Shown piece by piece: positions 22,295-33,535 of a DNA stretch of 64,000 bases. Position numbers and translations under genes: made by a program. A model generated the notes under the pieces. The model did not search any database and had not been told where the DNA came from. It worked only from the letters and a program-made list of their open reading frames with translations. Within the stretch, counting starts at the first letter, position 1. Every line of letters begins with the position of its first letter. Source of the DNA: Bettongia penicillata ogilbyi. Lineage: Eukaryota; Chordata; Mammalia; Diprotodontia; Potoroidae. The DNA is taken from positions 2,867,836 through 2,931,835 of the forward strand of contig JAJHZJ010000311.1 in NCBI GenBank assembly GCA_023548195.1, given 5' to 3'.

Positions 22295-22785
22295 ACCATC
22301 TAGAAATTCTAAGCATCCTTCAAGGCTCAGCTTTGGTGTTCCCTAGTATGGAGTGCCTCTGTGATCTCTCTCCACAAATTGTCTTTCACTTCCTTAGCTG
22401 TTTATATGTTGTGTCCTGAAGTAGAACGTAAGTTCTTTGAGGATAAGTTCTATTTTTCCTTTTGGTCTTTAAATCCAAAGCACCAAGGATAGCACTCCAT
22501 ACATGTTTCTGTTCAGTTGTTCAGTCATGTCTGACCCTTTGTGATCCCATGGACCATGCTCTTCATGGCGTTTTCTTGGCAAAGATACTGGAATGGCTTG
22601 CCATTTCCTTCTCCAGTGGATTAAGGCAAACAGAGATTAAGTGACTTGCCCAGGGTCACACACAAATCCAAAACTGGATTTGAATTCAGGTCTTCCTAAC
22701 TCCAGAACCAGTGCTTTTATCTATTGTCACCTAACTGACTCTGTTTTATAGATAGTAGATGCTTAGTAAGTTCCTGTTATTATAA
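22295..22785 (+). repeat. L2 3' end split by a SINE
   Basis: L2-like 22295-22505 ('catccttcaaggctcagctt', 'gtaagttctttgaggataag') resumes at 22739-22785 ('agtagatgcttagtaagttc'). The inserted SINE lies at 22510-22738. Confidence 0.75.
22510..22738 (-). repeat. CORE-SINE, near full length
   Basis: 'gttcagtcatgtctgaccct', 'gttttcttggcaaagatact', 'gtgacttgcccagggtcaca' and 'gatttgaattcaggtcttcc' are the complement of tail, body, core and B-box. It interrupts an L2 element. Confidence 0.88.
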
Positions 22786-22884
22786 AGCCAAGTGGAGATA
22801 TCACAATTCTTTAGGACAGAAATAGAAACACAATGTGTAGTGGGGAGATGACAGTTCTACTATTTCTACACTGAGCCTGAAAAG

Positions 22885-23158
22885 CTTGGCTCAGGAGATA
22901 AAAAGCTAGATTTGGAATCAGGAAGAGATGTATGTGTTCAATATCACCAATGACGCTTGTTCTGTGGTCATGAGCAAATCGGGTAATCTCAGCCTCAGTT
23001 ACTTCCTCTGTAACACAGGAATGATAATAATTAACCTATACTCTTATCTCACAGAGTTATTATGGGGATCAGTTGGAATAGTGTGGGCAAAACACTGAAA
23101 ACCTTAAAGCATTATAGAATAGCAGTTATCACCACCACCACCACCATCATCATCACTC
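22885..23158 (+). repeat. MIR copy with CAC/CAT microsatellite
   Basis: 'agctagatttggaatcagga', 'cctcagttacttcctctgta' and 'agttattatggggatcagtt' follow MIR order. A (CAC)n(CAT)n run covers about 23128-23158. Confidence 0.7.
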
Positions 23159-23159
23159 T

Positions 23160-23400
23160 TTTCAGTACTGGGTCTAATTCTGGTTACTCCACTTTAAGAA
23201 GGATGTTAAACTGTTCTATCCTTGGGAAGATCACTTATGAAGGGACTTCAGACCATGTTACAGAAGAAGAAACTGGAGACAATAAGCATGGAAAAGACAA
23301 GGCTTAGGGGAGATGTGATGACCATTTTTGGGGACTGGAAGTTCACCTTGTAGGTTGAATAGCTCTAGAAGACAGATCTAGGACCAATGGGTAATAGTTA
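23160..23400 (+). repeat. CR1/L3-like C-terminal/3' fragment
   Basis: 'tctggttactccactttaag', 'ggcttaggggagatgtgatg' and 'gacagatctaggaccaatgg' resemble the same region as 27290-27725, more decayed. Confidence 0.5.
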
Positions 23401-23404
23401 AGGG

Positions 23405-24045
23405 CAATAAGATAGTTCTTGCTTTACATAAATTTGCATTATGTGAATTTGGCTTTAGAAATTCATATTCCAAAAAACAAAATAAAAGAAAACAAAAAAA
23501 TATCATCACCAAAAAACCTACATTAACTTTATTAGACAGCACAGTGCTCTTTCTCTCCACTCCTATCCCCCTGCTCCCTCTCACCCTCCTATAGAAAACA
23601 AAACAGAATAAGAAATTAAATTAAAAAACTCTCCATGTGAAAGTGGAGGAATGGACTGGCAGAGAGACCACGACAGCTGGATGGGGGCTTGACTTGGGAC
23701 TTCCAGCACCAAGGGAGGAGACCTTAGCCCTGCTGTGTCCAGCCTGGCCCTCTGTCTTCCTTCTATCTACCTTGGGTATTGTGCATCTGTCCCTAGTCCT
23801 GAGTGTCACCCCAGGCTGTGTCTGAGTGAGGCCCCTACCTGTCTACCCCATCCGCTTCCCATCAGGCCTCAATGTGGATGTCTGGACCCTGTGTGTGCTT
23901 CTGATTTTGCTTCTCTATCCTACACCCCCACGTGTCTGTGTGCTGGCCCTCTCCCTTTACAGGGTCTCACTCTCCTTCATTGGAGGGCAAGGTAAAAATC
24001 GCTTTACAAAAAGGTCTGCAGAGCAGTCCACTTAGACAAAGCAAC
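23405..24045. other. Low-repeat stretch, no gene seen
   Basis: Several overlapping ORFs of 62-86 codons on both strands, none with recognised features. Unassigned. Confidence 0.35.
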
Positions 24046-24049
24046 TATG

Positions 24050-24250
24050 TGTACTGTGGAGTAGAAAGACAATTGTCCTAAGAATCAGAAGACCTAGATT
24101 TTAGGCGTTCCTTGCTTTTTTAGCTGCCTGTGACTTCCAGCAAATTGCTTCATCTCTATCTATGAGATGAAAAGGGAGGGAACAATCATTTTTTAAAGAT
24201 CTCATACAAGGTGCCAGGCACTGTGTTAAACACTTTTTTAAAACAAATAT
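24050..24250 (+). repeat. MIR fragment and flank
   Basis: 'agaatcagaagacctagatt' with 'tgacttccagcaaattgctt' is MIR-like. 24200-24240 ('caaggtgccaggcactgtgt') resembles the start of the old long repeat. Confidence 0.55.
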
Positions 24251-24254
24251 CATC

Positions 24255-24515
24255 TCTACAGGAAGGTTCTCCAACCCTTCTTAATTCCAGCGCCTTCCCT
24301 CGGCTAATTATTTCCTATTTATACTATATACAGTTTGCTTGTATATATTTTATTTGCATGTTGTCTCTCCTCCCTCATTAGTTTGTAAACTCCTTGAGGA
24401 GTTTACTAACTGCTTAAGACAGAGTCTGTCTTTTGTTTCTTTTTGTATCCCCCGTGCTTAGAACTGTGTCTCACACATAGTAATAATAAATGTTTATTGA
24501 ATTGAATCTTCACAA
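24255..24515 (+). repeat. L2 LINE 3' end
   Basis: 'gtttgtaaactccttgagg', 'tttttgtatcccccgtgctt', 'aataataaatgtttattga' and terminal 'attgaatc' are a clear L2 terminus. Confidence 0.85.
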
Positions 24516-24519
24516 ATCT

Positions 24520-24995
24520 GGGAAGTAGGTGCTCTTATTACAGCCATTTTACAGTGGAGAAAATTGAGTCAGACAAAGGTAAAGTGACTTGCCTAGGGGT
24601 CATGTAGTTTGTAAGTTGTCTGAGATCAGATTTGAATTTGGGTCTTCCTAACTCCAGGCCCACAGGGGCACAACTCCTCTGCTTCCAGAGTTTTGCTCTC
24701 CAAAGTCTCATTTAGTCATATCTGACCCTTTGTGACTCCATGGACCACACTGTCCATGGAGTTTTCTTGGCAAAGATACTGTAGTGGTTTGCCATTTCTG
24801 GAGTCTATTTTTGGTTCTGGAGTCAGGAAGACATGAATTCAAATCCAGACTCCAACTGTATGATCCTGGGTATGTCACTTAGCCTGTTTCCCTTAATCTA
24901 TTAAAGAAGGAAACGGCCAACCACTCTAGTATCTTTGCCAAGAAAACTGCACGGTACAGTATGGTCCATGGGGTTCACGAAGAGTCAGATCTGGT
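24520..24995. repeat. SINE cluster with inverted (foldback) pair
   Basis: 24520-24680 is a minus-strand SINE head region. 24712-24802 is a minus-strand SINE tail ('gttttcttggcaaagatact') and 24820-24995 a plus-strand SINE ('gtatctttgccaagaaaact'). The last two form inverted arms of about 80 bases around a short loop. Confidence 0.75.
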
Positions 24996-24999
24996 GTCT

Positions 25000-26175
25000 C
25001 TGGAATTCTGATTCCAAGTGAAAGGGAAGAAGAGCTTCCTTACCATCAGATCTGTCCAACTGCTGCCTTGGTAGGATGTGAGCTGTCAGCAGAGAGGATG
25101 GATGGTTGTCACCTGGTACTTCCTGTGCAGGCCGAGGGATTATACTGCGTGACCCTTGACATGCTTTCTAAGGCTTCAGAGTCTATCTTATAGGAGAGAA
25201 GTAGAGAAAAGGAATGAACACTCCTAGTATGGGATCTCCATGGACTCTGAAATGACTGATCTCAATGCACTGGAATGGGTTTGGGGAACAGAACAATAGG
25301 TCTGCACCAAGCACTGTCTGGTTATGTAAATGAAAAATTTACGAGCAGACCATAGTGCTGGGGGGTAATTAGACTGCTTTCCCTCCTGTTTCCTAAGCTT
25401 GTTCCCTATAAATCAATTGTTCAGGCAATCTCTACTGCCTTTTCTTCCTGACATCGTTTGGGATCACAGCAGACAGTCCTTTCTAGTCGCTCCCCCGCCT
25501 CCCGGTTTTGCCCCAACACATCTGACTTCTCCAAAGGGGGAGGGTTTGCTGGGTTACATAAAGATCACTTTAAAGGCTTCCAAGAACACAGCTCACTCCC
25601 CCACCACTGTCTCTCCAAACAAAGCTGGCTTTCTTATGACAGGAAGCTAGATGGCCTATGAGATTATCCGCATAATTAAGGATCTGCCAGGATGCATTAA
25701 TATGCACATCAGTTCAAAAACCAAAGAAGTGATTTTACATTGCCTTGTCCCGGGAAGTCTCCTTTGGACCCAGGCAAAGAGCCGGGGGGAAAGGCCTGGA
25801 AGCACTACTAAGTATAGCTGTCCAATTCTGGAGCTTTGCATGCTAACCAGAAATCGAGAACCTGCAGCGTTACAGGGAAATTGGGGCCTGAGGGATTGAG
25901 TCCAGCTGGGAGAGAAAGGGAAATGAGCTAAGTCTATCAAGGTCAGGGACAACCATGCAGCATCACAGGAAGGACTTTCAACTCCAGGGAAGATAGGTAG
26001 AGTCTGTGGGAACAGCCCAAGAGCTGTTGTCTAGGATTGATCAGATATGACAGCCTTATAGGAAACAGAGGAAGCAGGTGAGATTTAAGAGGTGCTTTCC
26101 CACCCTGAAAATGCTCTCTAACGATGTCTGAAGTGCTACTTTGAATATCAAAATTCTTTAGGGTTGAACAAAATG
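25000..26175. other. Low-repeat segment; candidate conserved non-coding DNA
   Basis: Almost free of recognisable repeats. Around 25660-25790 it has homeodomain-like TAAT cores ('cataattaag' at 25671-25680) and 'gatgcattaatatgcac' (25691-25707), a POU-like arrangement. ORFs of 67-98 codons overlap on both strands and show no domain. No gene can be supported. Confidence 0.35.
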
Positions 26176-26179
26176 CTAT

Positions 26180-26330
26180 TTGAGAGGACAGAGAAAGAAA
26201 TTGGGAGAAAAGGAGAAAGGGGAAGAGGGAGAAAGATGGAAAGTTGAAGGTAAGAGGGAGGAAAAAAAAGAGAGGAAAGGGAGGGGATGTGGGAGAGGGA
26301 AGGGAGGATAGGAGGGAAAGAAAATGAGCA
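26180..26330. repeat. Polypurine (GA-rich) tract
   Basis: About 150 bases almost wholly A and G on the plus strand ('ggagaaaaggagaaagggga'), with only a few pyrimidines. Confidence 0.85.
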
Positions 26331-26334
26331 AACT

Positions 26335-27285
26335 AGGTGAGACTTCTCTGTGGTGGATCAGGATAGCTCAGTGAATCTGGTGCTTTTAGTGAGTCTCTAG
26401 GTTTCTCTGTTTGGTATATATCCCTAAGGAGGCTTTGTGTGTATTTTGAGCTGCCTGAGGTCTTGGCTGGAGGGAGGGGGTGGGGGGGTCTGAAAAGACC
26501 GAAGGGTTGAGTGGTGATGAATCTGTGTTATGAGGTTACTGACAGGCACACCGCTGGCAACAGCTGAGCCCATCCCCCTTCTCATAGATATGCCCGAATC
26601 AGAGGTTGCAGGATTCTGACAGTAATAACGCTATAACTGTGAAGTCTACTCTTGTTAAAAACTGAAAACATCTTGTGGAGGTTATTTGTGGGCTGGGAAA
26701 AAAACTGGGTGCAGCTACTTGATTTGTGGAGCTGCAAAACGGTCCCACAAGGTGAGCACAGGGGGGCTACCACCACCTGAGGTGGGTTTGTTACTCAACC
26801 TGTCATTGTTCCCCTAAGCATATTACAGAGGCAACACCGGCAGATGCCCAACTTTCTAGATAAGTCTGAACTGGTTTTAAGAACCAGTCCCCAACTTTTG
26901 GAATAAATCTGATTTCAGATTCTTGGAAGCTGGGTTCTGTGGCAAATTAGTACCTGTATGTGGGCATCTACACTGGATTTAGGTAGTTCTGGAAGAAAAC
27001 TCTCCACTGGCAGGATTACGAACATTTTAAAACCAAGTTCCTGATCATCATGGGTAGCCCTCCCAGGAAATAATACCTGCTATATAAATGTTGAGTATTA
27101 AACCAAGAAAGAGACAATTGCTTGCTCACAGTAATGAATTCCATCATCTGACAGCCATCGGGGGGCTGAGAGGAGGTAGTATTTACAGTAATCTTAGAGA
27201 AGGGATAAATAAAGAAATTTCAGGACTGGTCATCAGGGCCATCTCTTTCCAGGAAGCCTGGAAGGTCTAATGGACTTGCTTATCC
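26335..27285. other. Low-repeat stretch, no gene seen
   Basis: No domain, repeat or exon I can support; ORFs are at most 64 codons. Confidence 0.35.
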
Positions 27286-27289
27286 CATC

Positions 27290-27725
27290 ACATTTGTTGT
27301 ATTGTGTTCAGTTCTGGGCATTGCATTTTAGAAAAGATGATGGTAAGTTGCAATGTATGCAAAAGGGGACAACCAGGATGGGGAAGGACCTCTATATCAT
27401 GCCATGTGAGGACTGGAAGAAGGAACTGGAGATGTTTAACTTGGAGGAAGAAAAAAAGGACTAGGAAGGGACATGCAAGCTGTCTTCAGAATATTTGAAG
27501 GGCTAGCATATGTGGAAAGACAGATTAAACTAGTTTTCTCTTGTCTCCAAAGGCAGAGCTAGGTAGAATGGCTAGGAGTTGTAAAGAAACACATTAAGAT
27601 TTTATGTAAGGAAAGGCTTTCCATTCTAACAATTAGAATTGTCCAAAGGTGGAATCGGTTGCCTTGGGAGAGGATAGGCACCTCTTTACTGGAGGAAGAA
27701 CTGGATGCATGCTTCTCAGATATGC
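27290..27725 (+). repeat. CR1/L3 LINE, C-terminal ORF2 and 3' region
   Basis: The frame near 27295 reads 'YCVQFWALHFRKDD', then 'TRMGKDLYIMPCEDWKKELE' and 'MFNLEEEKK', which follows the C-terminal end of CR1/L3 reverse-transcriptase ORFs (consensus order: EYCVQFW, ATRM, PYEERLKELG, LFSLEKRR). Downstream DNA ('tttgaagggctagcatatgt', 'ggcagagctaggtagaatgg') continues the same 3' region. Interrupted by stops; inactive. Confidence 0.8.
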
Positions 27726-27727
27726 TG

Positions 27728-27985
27728 AAATAACAATGGTAGCTAGCATTGACATAGTGCTTTAAAGTTTACAATACACTTTGCAAATGTCATTTTATTT
27801 TTCCTCTTGACAACCCTGGGAGGTAGGTACTATTATTATCCCCATTTTATAGATGAAAGAAACTGAGGCTGAGAAAGTTTAAGTGATTTACCCATACAAC
27901 TAGTAAACGTCTGAGACAAGATCCATATTCAGGTTTTCCTGAGTCCAAGTCCCCTGTTCTATCAACTGCACCACTCAGCTGCAAA
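27728..27985 (-). repeat. MIR/Ther-1-type CORE-SINE, near full length
   Basis: 'gtgctttaaagtttacaata', 'atccccattttatagatgaa', 'gaaactgaggctgagaaag' and 'tctatcaactgcaccactca' are the complement of 3' end, body and head. Confidence 0.85.
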
Positions 27986-29149
27986 GGATATTCCTGTTCA
28001 GGGAAGTATTAAAGTAGATGATCTCCGATAAAGATTCTGTGACCCAGCTGAAGAACCAGGCTGGGAGAGTGGGGTATGATAAGGATTTGGAGAAGTTTCT
28101 GGTGAGGGAGGTGATTGATAGGTAAGGGGTCACTGACCACATGAAAAGTTGATGGTGTGTGATCAACTGAGCATGTCAGACTTCTTATGTTTGGCATTAT
28201 GAGCACAGAATGGTTTGTATATTTAATGTGGAATTACATTTGATACAATCTTTGACCTCATAGGTATCCCTGAGACTGGAGGAGGTGAATACTATGACTA
28301 GACTATGACCCTGGATGGGTGTATTTTATTCCAGAGAAGCAGAATAGGTAAAAGGAAGAAGTTAGGGTAGCAATGATTATTAAGAAGCTGTGAGGAAACC
28401 AGGAAGCAGAGAGGATGAGTATGATGGAGAAGATTTGGATAAAGATGAATGGAGGGAGGGCAGAAGTGGTTTTGTTATTGATGCAAACTATAGACCACTT
28501 GGATAGGAAAGAGAAGAAAATGAGGATTTTGGAAAACAGATCACAAGCCCGGCAAATGGACATGGCATATATAGCAGTGATAGGGAGCTTCGATTATCCA
28601 GGTGTCTGAGGGATGCACTTTTCTCTACCAAAAGCAGAGCACCAAATAACTTGCTGACTTGCTTTAGTGGTAATTTCATCTTCCAAAAGATAGAGGTAGC
28701 AAAAAAAGGGAAATAAAATACTCTTCTGGATTTGATCTCACTAATAGGGAAAAACTGTTTGGTCATGAAAATGGAAAGGATGGGAAATTTGGAGAAAATG
28801 ACCCCTTCCACTTTAGAGTTTGTGATAGAAGAGAGGAAATCTAGGGCTAGTTTTAGATACACCCTTGATTTTTGTAAAGTATATCTCAAAGGATTCATAC
28901 GAAAGATAAGTGAGATCCCATGAAATAAAAGACTTCAAGGGAACTTAAATTGGGAGGTATGAGAAATACTCAAGAGCAAAATTCTGAAGACACAAGATAA
29001 ACAATTGCAAGGAGAAAGAAAATAGGAAATGTCTGAAGAGACCAGTGTGGATATATAGAGCACTCATCCACCAAAACGTAAGTTTTAAAAACAAATGCAC
29101 AAAAGATGGATGCAAGGCCAAAACAGTCCTATGAAAACAATATAAGGCC

Positions 29150-29370
29150 AAGGCATTGATCGTGTGGTTCATGGGCCACATGCAGTCCACAACTCAATCG
29201 AGTGTGGCACAAACCAGATTAAAATATAGTTCCTACATGGTTTTAATATGTTGATTGTTTAATAAAAAAGAACTATGTAAACACATGGTTTTCTAAGTCA
29301 ATATGCATCCCACAGGGGTCCTTATGTATGAGTTAGTGGTCTCTGCTTTTATTTGACTTTGACACAACTG
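29150..29370 (+). mobile_element. Non-autonomous hAT-like DNA element
   Basis: 'gttcatgggccacatgcagt' near the left end, 'ggttttctaagtcaatatgc', 'cacaggggtccttatgtatg' and the right end 'atttgactttgacacaactg' resemble a short marsupial hAT MITE. Lies within CR1/L3 sequence. No transposase. Confidence 0.6.
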
Positions 29371-29499
29371 GCATAAAGAATACTAGAGTTCAGAATCAAC
29401 TGAGGCTGATGAGGGAAGCTAAAGGCAATTATCATTGGTTTTGCCACTGTACTCGAAGAATCCTGGGACATTTCCATTGGACTTGAAACCAAAACCTTC

Positions 29500-29650
29500 C
29501 ATATATATTCTTCGCCACTTCTTCCACCATTAGAATGTCACTTTGACACTGAAATCTTCTTGTCCCCCACATTGGAATATGAAGCCATTGAAGGCAGAGA
29601 CTATAACTGCTTAATATATACTTTTCCAGTTAATTCATTTAGCTATTGAA
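29500..29650 (+). repeat. L2-like 3' fragment
   Basis: 'tggaatatgaagccattgaa' with 'ggcagagactataactgctt' and a terminal 'attcatttagctattgaata' follow a diverged L2 3' end. Confidence 0.5.
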
Positions 29651-30235
29651 TAAAGGAAAGGTGGAACCCTATGAGGCAGAGGTAAGGAGGGAATGCATTC
29701 TGGGCAAGTGAGAAAACTAGTGCAAAAGCATGGAGATGGGATTGGAGCATCTTGTGTGTGGAACAGAGAGGTCAGTTTCAGTCCCTGGATTTCAGAGTGT
29801 GGGAGGGGAATAACATCCAATGAATCTAGAAAGGTAGGTTGCAGTCAGGTTATGAAGGGCTTCAAACGAAGACCAAAAGGGTTTATATTGTATACTAGTG
29901 GCAATAGGAAGCCACTGGAGTTGATGGGGAAGAAAGAGACACGGTGAGATCTTCTCTTAAGGAAAATTACTTTGGCAGCAGTGTATAAGATGTACTGCGG
30001 TGGTGAGAGGCTTGAGACAAGAGGCCCAATTAGGAGTGTTGTAGTAATCAAGGCAAGAGGTGCTGAGAGCCTGAACTAAAATGGTAGCTGTGAGAGTGGA
30101 ACAAGGGGTCATAGGTGAGAGATACTGCAAAGGTAAAAGTGGGAAGATTTGGTGACTCACTGGATGATGTGGGATGAGGGAAAGAGAGCGGTGGAGGACA
30201 ATGCTGAGGTTAGGAACCTAAGAGACTAGGTTGGT

Positions 30236-31262
30236 GGTTGTCGTTGAGTCATTTTTAGTTGTGTCTGACTCTTCAAGATGCTAAAATTAATTATCTGAAA
30301 TAAAAAGGAAACTGGAGACAAAGTTATGGAGATATCTTGATTAATTTGTAAAGCTAGCATTTGCATAGTAAATCAGGTATCCGGACTCCTTAGAGGTCAG
30401 AGATCAGGAAAGATTTACAGAGCTGATATTTATGACAAAAAAAGATGAATAAAAAAATACAGAAATGTGTTTTGAACATAATTCAATTAGACCACACATG
30501 TCAACTGACTAGTTAGTTTCTCTTAGGCTTTCTTAATTTTACCCAGAAGTCCTTTCATTGCAGGTAGAGCCTTTTGTACCTAGAAAGTATACTGGGAAAG
30601 AGAAACTTGTGAGCAGTAGTTAGCAGTCACTCCCTACCCCCCATCTTCCTTAGAAGATTCCATTGTTTGAGTGACTTAGACTCTAGCTGAAGAAGAAAAG
30701 GAGGGAAGCTTATCCGCTAAGGCTGGAAAGAGGAACTTAACTTCTGACTGAACTTTTTCTAGCTGCCAGAAAGGAGAATTTAACCTCTGGTCAACTCCCC
30801 CTTACCCCCTTGCTGGAAAGACAATCCTAGCCTTTAAAAAAAATACTTCATAATCTTATGGTTATTTTATTTTTCTAAGTTATTTGCTACTAAATGGTAA
30901 AGTCTTCTTTATTCACTAAATCTGTAGGTAATCTAAACTTGAGACTATCTACATTAGCTAGCTTTTCCTAAAGAAGGGAATTTAATCTATAATCAGACTA
31001 AAAATAAACCAAAATAATCAATATCAATTGACTTTCTTTTCAGTGACCCCATTTGGGATTTTCTTGGCAAACCTACTGGAGTGATTTGCCATTTCCTTTT
31101 CCAGCTCATTTTACAGATGAGGAAACAGAGGCAAACAAAGTTCTGTGACTTGTGCAGGGTTATACAGCTAATAAGTGTCTGAGGCTGGACTCTGGTCTCC
31201 TGTCTCTGGTCCTCCTAACTCTAGGACTGGTGCTGTATCCATTACCCCACTTAGCTGCCACC
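30236..31262 (-). repeat. CORE-SINE split by a 760-bp insertion
   Basis: The plus strand shows the complement tail 'tcatttttagttgtgtctga' at 30249-30268, stopping at about 30283. It resumes at 31044 with 'gtgaccccatttgggatttt', 'acagatgaggaaacagaggc' and ends in 'cccacttagctgcc'. An intact relative reads 'gactcttcgtgaccccattt' across the junction. Confidence 0.85.
30284..31043 (-). mobile_element. Unclassified 760-bp insertion, possible solo LTR
   Basis: The ends are 'tgctaaaatta' and 'ctttcttttca' on the plus strand, i.e. TG...CA in either orientation, which would fit an LTR. On the minus strand a TATA-like 'ATAAATATC' (near 30430) and AT-rich end are present. It carries no ORF of note and does not match the LTR A/B family. 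No clear target-site duplication; DNA element cannot be excluded. Confidence 0.45.
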
Positions 31263-31275
31263 AGGATAGTGGTCC

Positions 31276-32049
31276 TGATGGGATGCTTAGATGCAAGTTC
31301 TTGGACCCCAATTCTAAAATCACATTTCTCTCAGAAATATTACATTTCTCCCTAGCCTCAAAACACTAATCCAGGTAGTGTCTCCCCAGCCAAAGGACAA
31401 AGCCTACCCTAGCAACAACTGTTATCTCCCTTTCTGCTACAGTAACCAACTGCATCTATAGAACTTATTAGCCTAAACCAGGTGTGTACTGGCTGAACAG
31501 GCTGTGCACTGGGTCATAATGACTTTTACTACCCACTTACCGATTATATATATATCCTAGACTCAGACATATGTATACTCCCTTACATTTATCTTGTCTA
31601 ACAGGACATTGATGAGAACAGCCTCATATTCCTTAGTCAGTCCTGATCACTAGTTGACTTAGTGATGTTTCAGGTCTAAAACCACACCTCCATATATCCC
31701 CCACCTTGGGCTATTTCCCAATGAACTCTGGGTAAAATACCTGCGTAGTAGATACTAAAAGTGCATGTTCCTTTAAGAACTAACCACCTCTTAACCACTC
31801 CCTAATCCTTCCCTGAATCACCTAATTAGCATATCTGGCACATGTTTTACTATACAATATCCTATATAAACTTTACCTCTACCCCTCTAATGTTACAGGT
31901 TCCCTAAGAACTCTTGCCTGCTGTAAAGCATAATAAATCTTTACCACCTTGACCTCAACCATACTTGAGTCTGTGAATTCTTCTCCAGATGACTCACCCA
32001 GGGAACTCAGCCTTGGAGTTCCTGTACCCTATCTCTCCAGCCCTCATCA
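31276..32049 (+). mobile_element. Solo LTR B, same family as LTR A
   Basis: It starts about 'TGATGGGATGCTTAG' and ends 'CCAGCCCTCATCA'. A TATA-like 'TATATAAA' lies at 31863-31870 and AATAAA at 31932-31937, both in the same relative places as in LTR A (2063-2814). The flanking bases 'gtcc' and 'gtacc' may be a decayed target-site duplication. A duplicate of the flanks without this LTR exists at 33536-33790. No internal retroviral genes are present. Confidence 0.78.
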
Positions 32050-33334
32050 GTACCTTTGAGTACTTTTGGTAGAAATAGTGGTTTAGAAGATGTAAAAAGT
32101 TTGGGGGAAAGGAGACAATAAGTTCAGTCTTGGATTTATTGAGTTTGATGTATTTCCAAGACATCAAGTTTGAAATGTTCAACTGAGAATTAGTGATGGG
32201 GTACTGAAGCTCTGAGAAGAGAATCAGGCTGGTTATATAAATTTGGGGGTCATCTACGTAAAGATAATAGCTAAAACTGTGGGAGCTACTGAGGTATTTA
32301 CCTCAGAAAGAGAGATTTTAGTCTAATTAGATAGATTCAGCATTGGTTGGTTGGTTGGACTTGAAGAGTAGGTGTTTCTTTTTATAGTCATCTAAATGAG
32401 AGGCGGGCAGGAGGAGGAGTGGAGAGAGAAAGGGCAAGTATAGAGGTAGAACCTAGGACAGAGCCTTGAAGAGCACCTAAAGTTGAGTGCAGAGGGAAAG
32501 GAGTAATATGAATGATGAGCCAGAAAAGAAAGCTAAAGAGGAGAACCAGAGGAGAGTAATTTCATAAAAATCTAGAGAGGAAGAGCACCCTGGAGGAGAC
32601 GATAGTCAATAATGCAAAGGGCAGGAGATAGAGCAAGAAGGAGGAGGAATGAGAAAAGATCATCAAATTTGGCCTCAAATGATCAAAGAATGGGACAATT
32701 CTTTGCTTGGGGTGGATGGGATAATGGTAACTGACAAGTGAGAGAAGATAGAGCTGCTCAATATTTTTTTTCTCCGTAAAGGAGGATGGCCTTTACACTA
32801 GAAATGACAGGACTAACAGGGAGTTGATAACCAAGATAAGTAAGAAAACAGTAGGAGAGCACCTAACTGCCCTTGATGAATTCAAGACACCTGGCTCCGA
32901 TAACGACAATCTCAGGTCCTGAAAGAACTGGCAGGTGTGACTGTTGAGCCAATCAATGTCTGTGATCATTGAACAAAGAGCAAATGGAGAAGAGAATATG
33001 CTTTTCTGATTTTTAAAAAGGGGAAGAGAATACAAATCATGAGTCAATGAAGTTGACTTTGATTCTTGGGGAAAATTCTAAAGAGATGCCTCAAGAGATG
33101 GTTGGTGAACAGCTAAAAAGAGAAAGAGTGATTATAAAGAACCAGCATTGTTTTATCAAGAGAAGTCATTGAGACAGATCAACTTCATTTGCTTTTCTGA
33201 CAGGCGTACTAAACTAGTGAATAAAGAGAATGCTGCAAATGTAGCATACCTGGATTTGTGCAGAAGTTTGAGTAAAGTACTTCATACTATTCTTGTCGAG
33301 AAGGTGGAGATACATGAACTCGATGATATATAAT

Positions 33335-33470
33335 GTAAAATGAGGATAATCATGTCACCGACCTCATAAGATTATTGTGAAGATCAAATGAGATAATAGG
33401 TGCAAAGCATTTAGCGCAGTGCCTGGCACATAGTAGGTACTATATAATCGCTAGCTACTTATTATAATTA
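33335..33470 (+). repeat. MIR 3' part
   Basis: 'gtaaaatgaggataatcatg', 'gtgaagatcaaatgagataa' and 'gtgcctggcacatagtaggt' are the MIR 3' end. Confidence 0.85.
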
Positions 33471-33535
33471 ATTTAATTGGGTGGATTAAACTGCTTGGAT
33501 GGCTAGACTCAAAGAGTAATTGTTCCTTTCTTTCT

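Larger units (their letters stand above)
29655..32650 (+). repeat. Old long interspersed repeat, split by SINE, unknown insertion and LTR B
   Basis: The front part (29655-30235) has 'ttatgaagggcttcaaacga', 'aggaagccactggagttgat', 'agtaatcaaggcaagaggtg' and 'caatgctgaggttaggaacc'. The back part (32050-32650) has 'acaataagttcagtcttgga', 'gacatcaagtttgaaatgtt', 'tttgggggtcatctacgta' and 'gagccttgaagagcacctaa'. Together they match the order of the copy at 15900-17010, so the middle 1.8 kb is later insertion. Confidence 0.65.
28300..33335 (+). mobile_element. CR1/L3 LINE, endonuclease and RT pieces split by later insertions
   Basis: 28300-28940 reads with gaps as an endonuclease domain: 'TIDHLDRKEKKMRIL', 'MAYIAVIGSFDYPGV' (the GDFNYPDI-type motif, degenerate), then a 'LLDLISLIG' and 'TPSTLEFVIEERKS' segment. 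28940-29150 is a decayed linker. 32660-33335 has the reverse transcriptase start, including 'NAANVAYLDLCRSL', where active elements have a YLDFSKAFD-type motif. The 3.5 kb between is filled by other repeats, so one ancestral element is likely. Many stops and frameshifts; no activity expected. Confidence 0.7.

Noticed and set aside
28415..28923. Possible host coding exons from overlapping 60-136 codon ORFs
   Set aside because: The plus-strand frames match a CR1/L3 endonuclease relic; the minus-strand ORF is its shadow.
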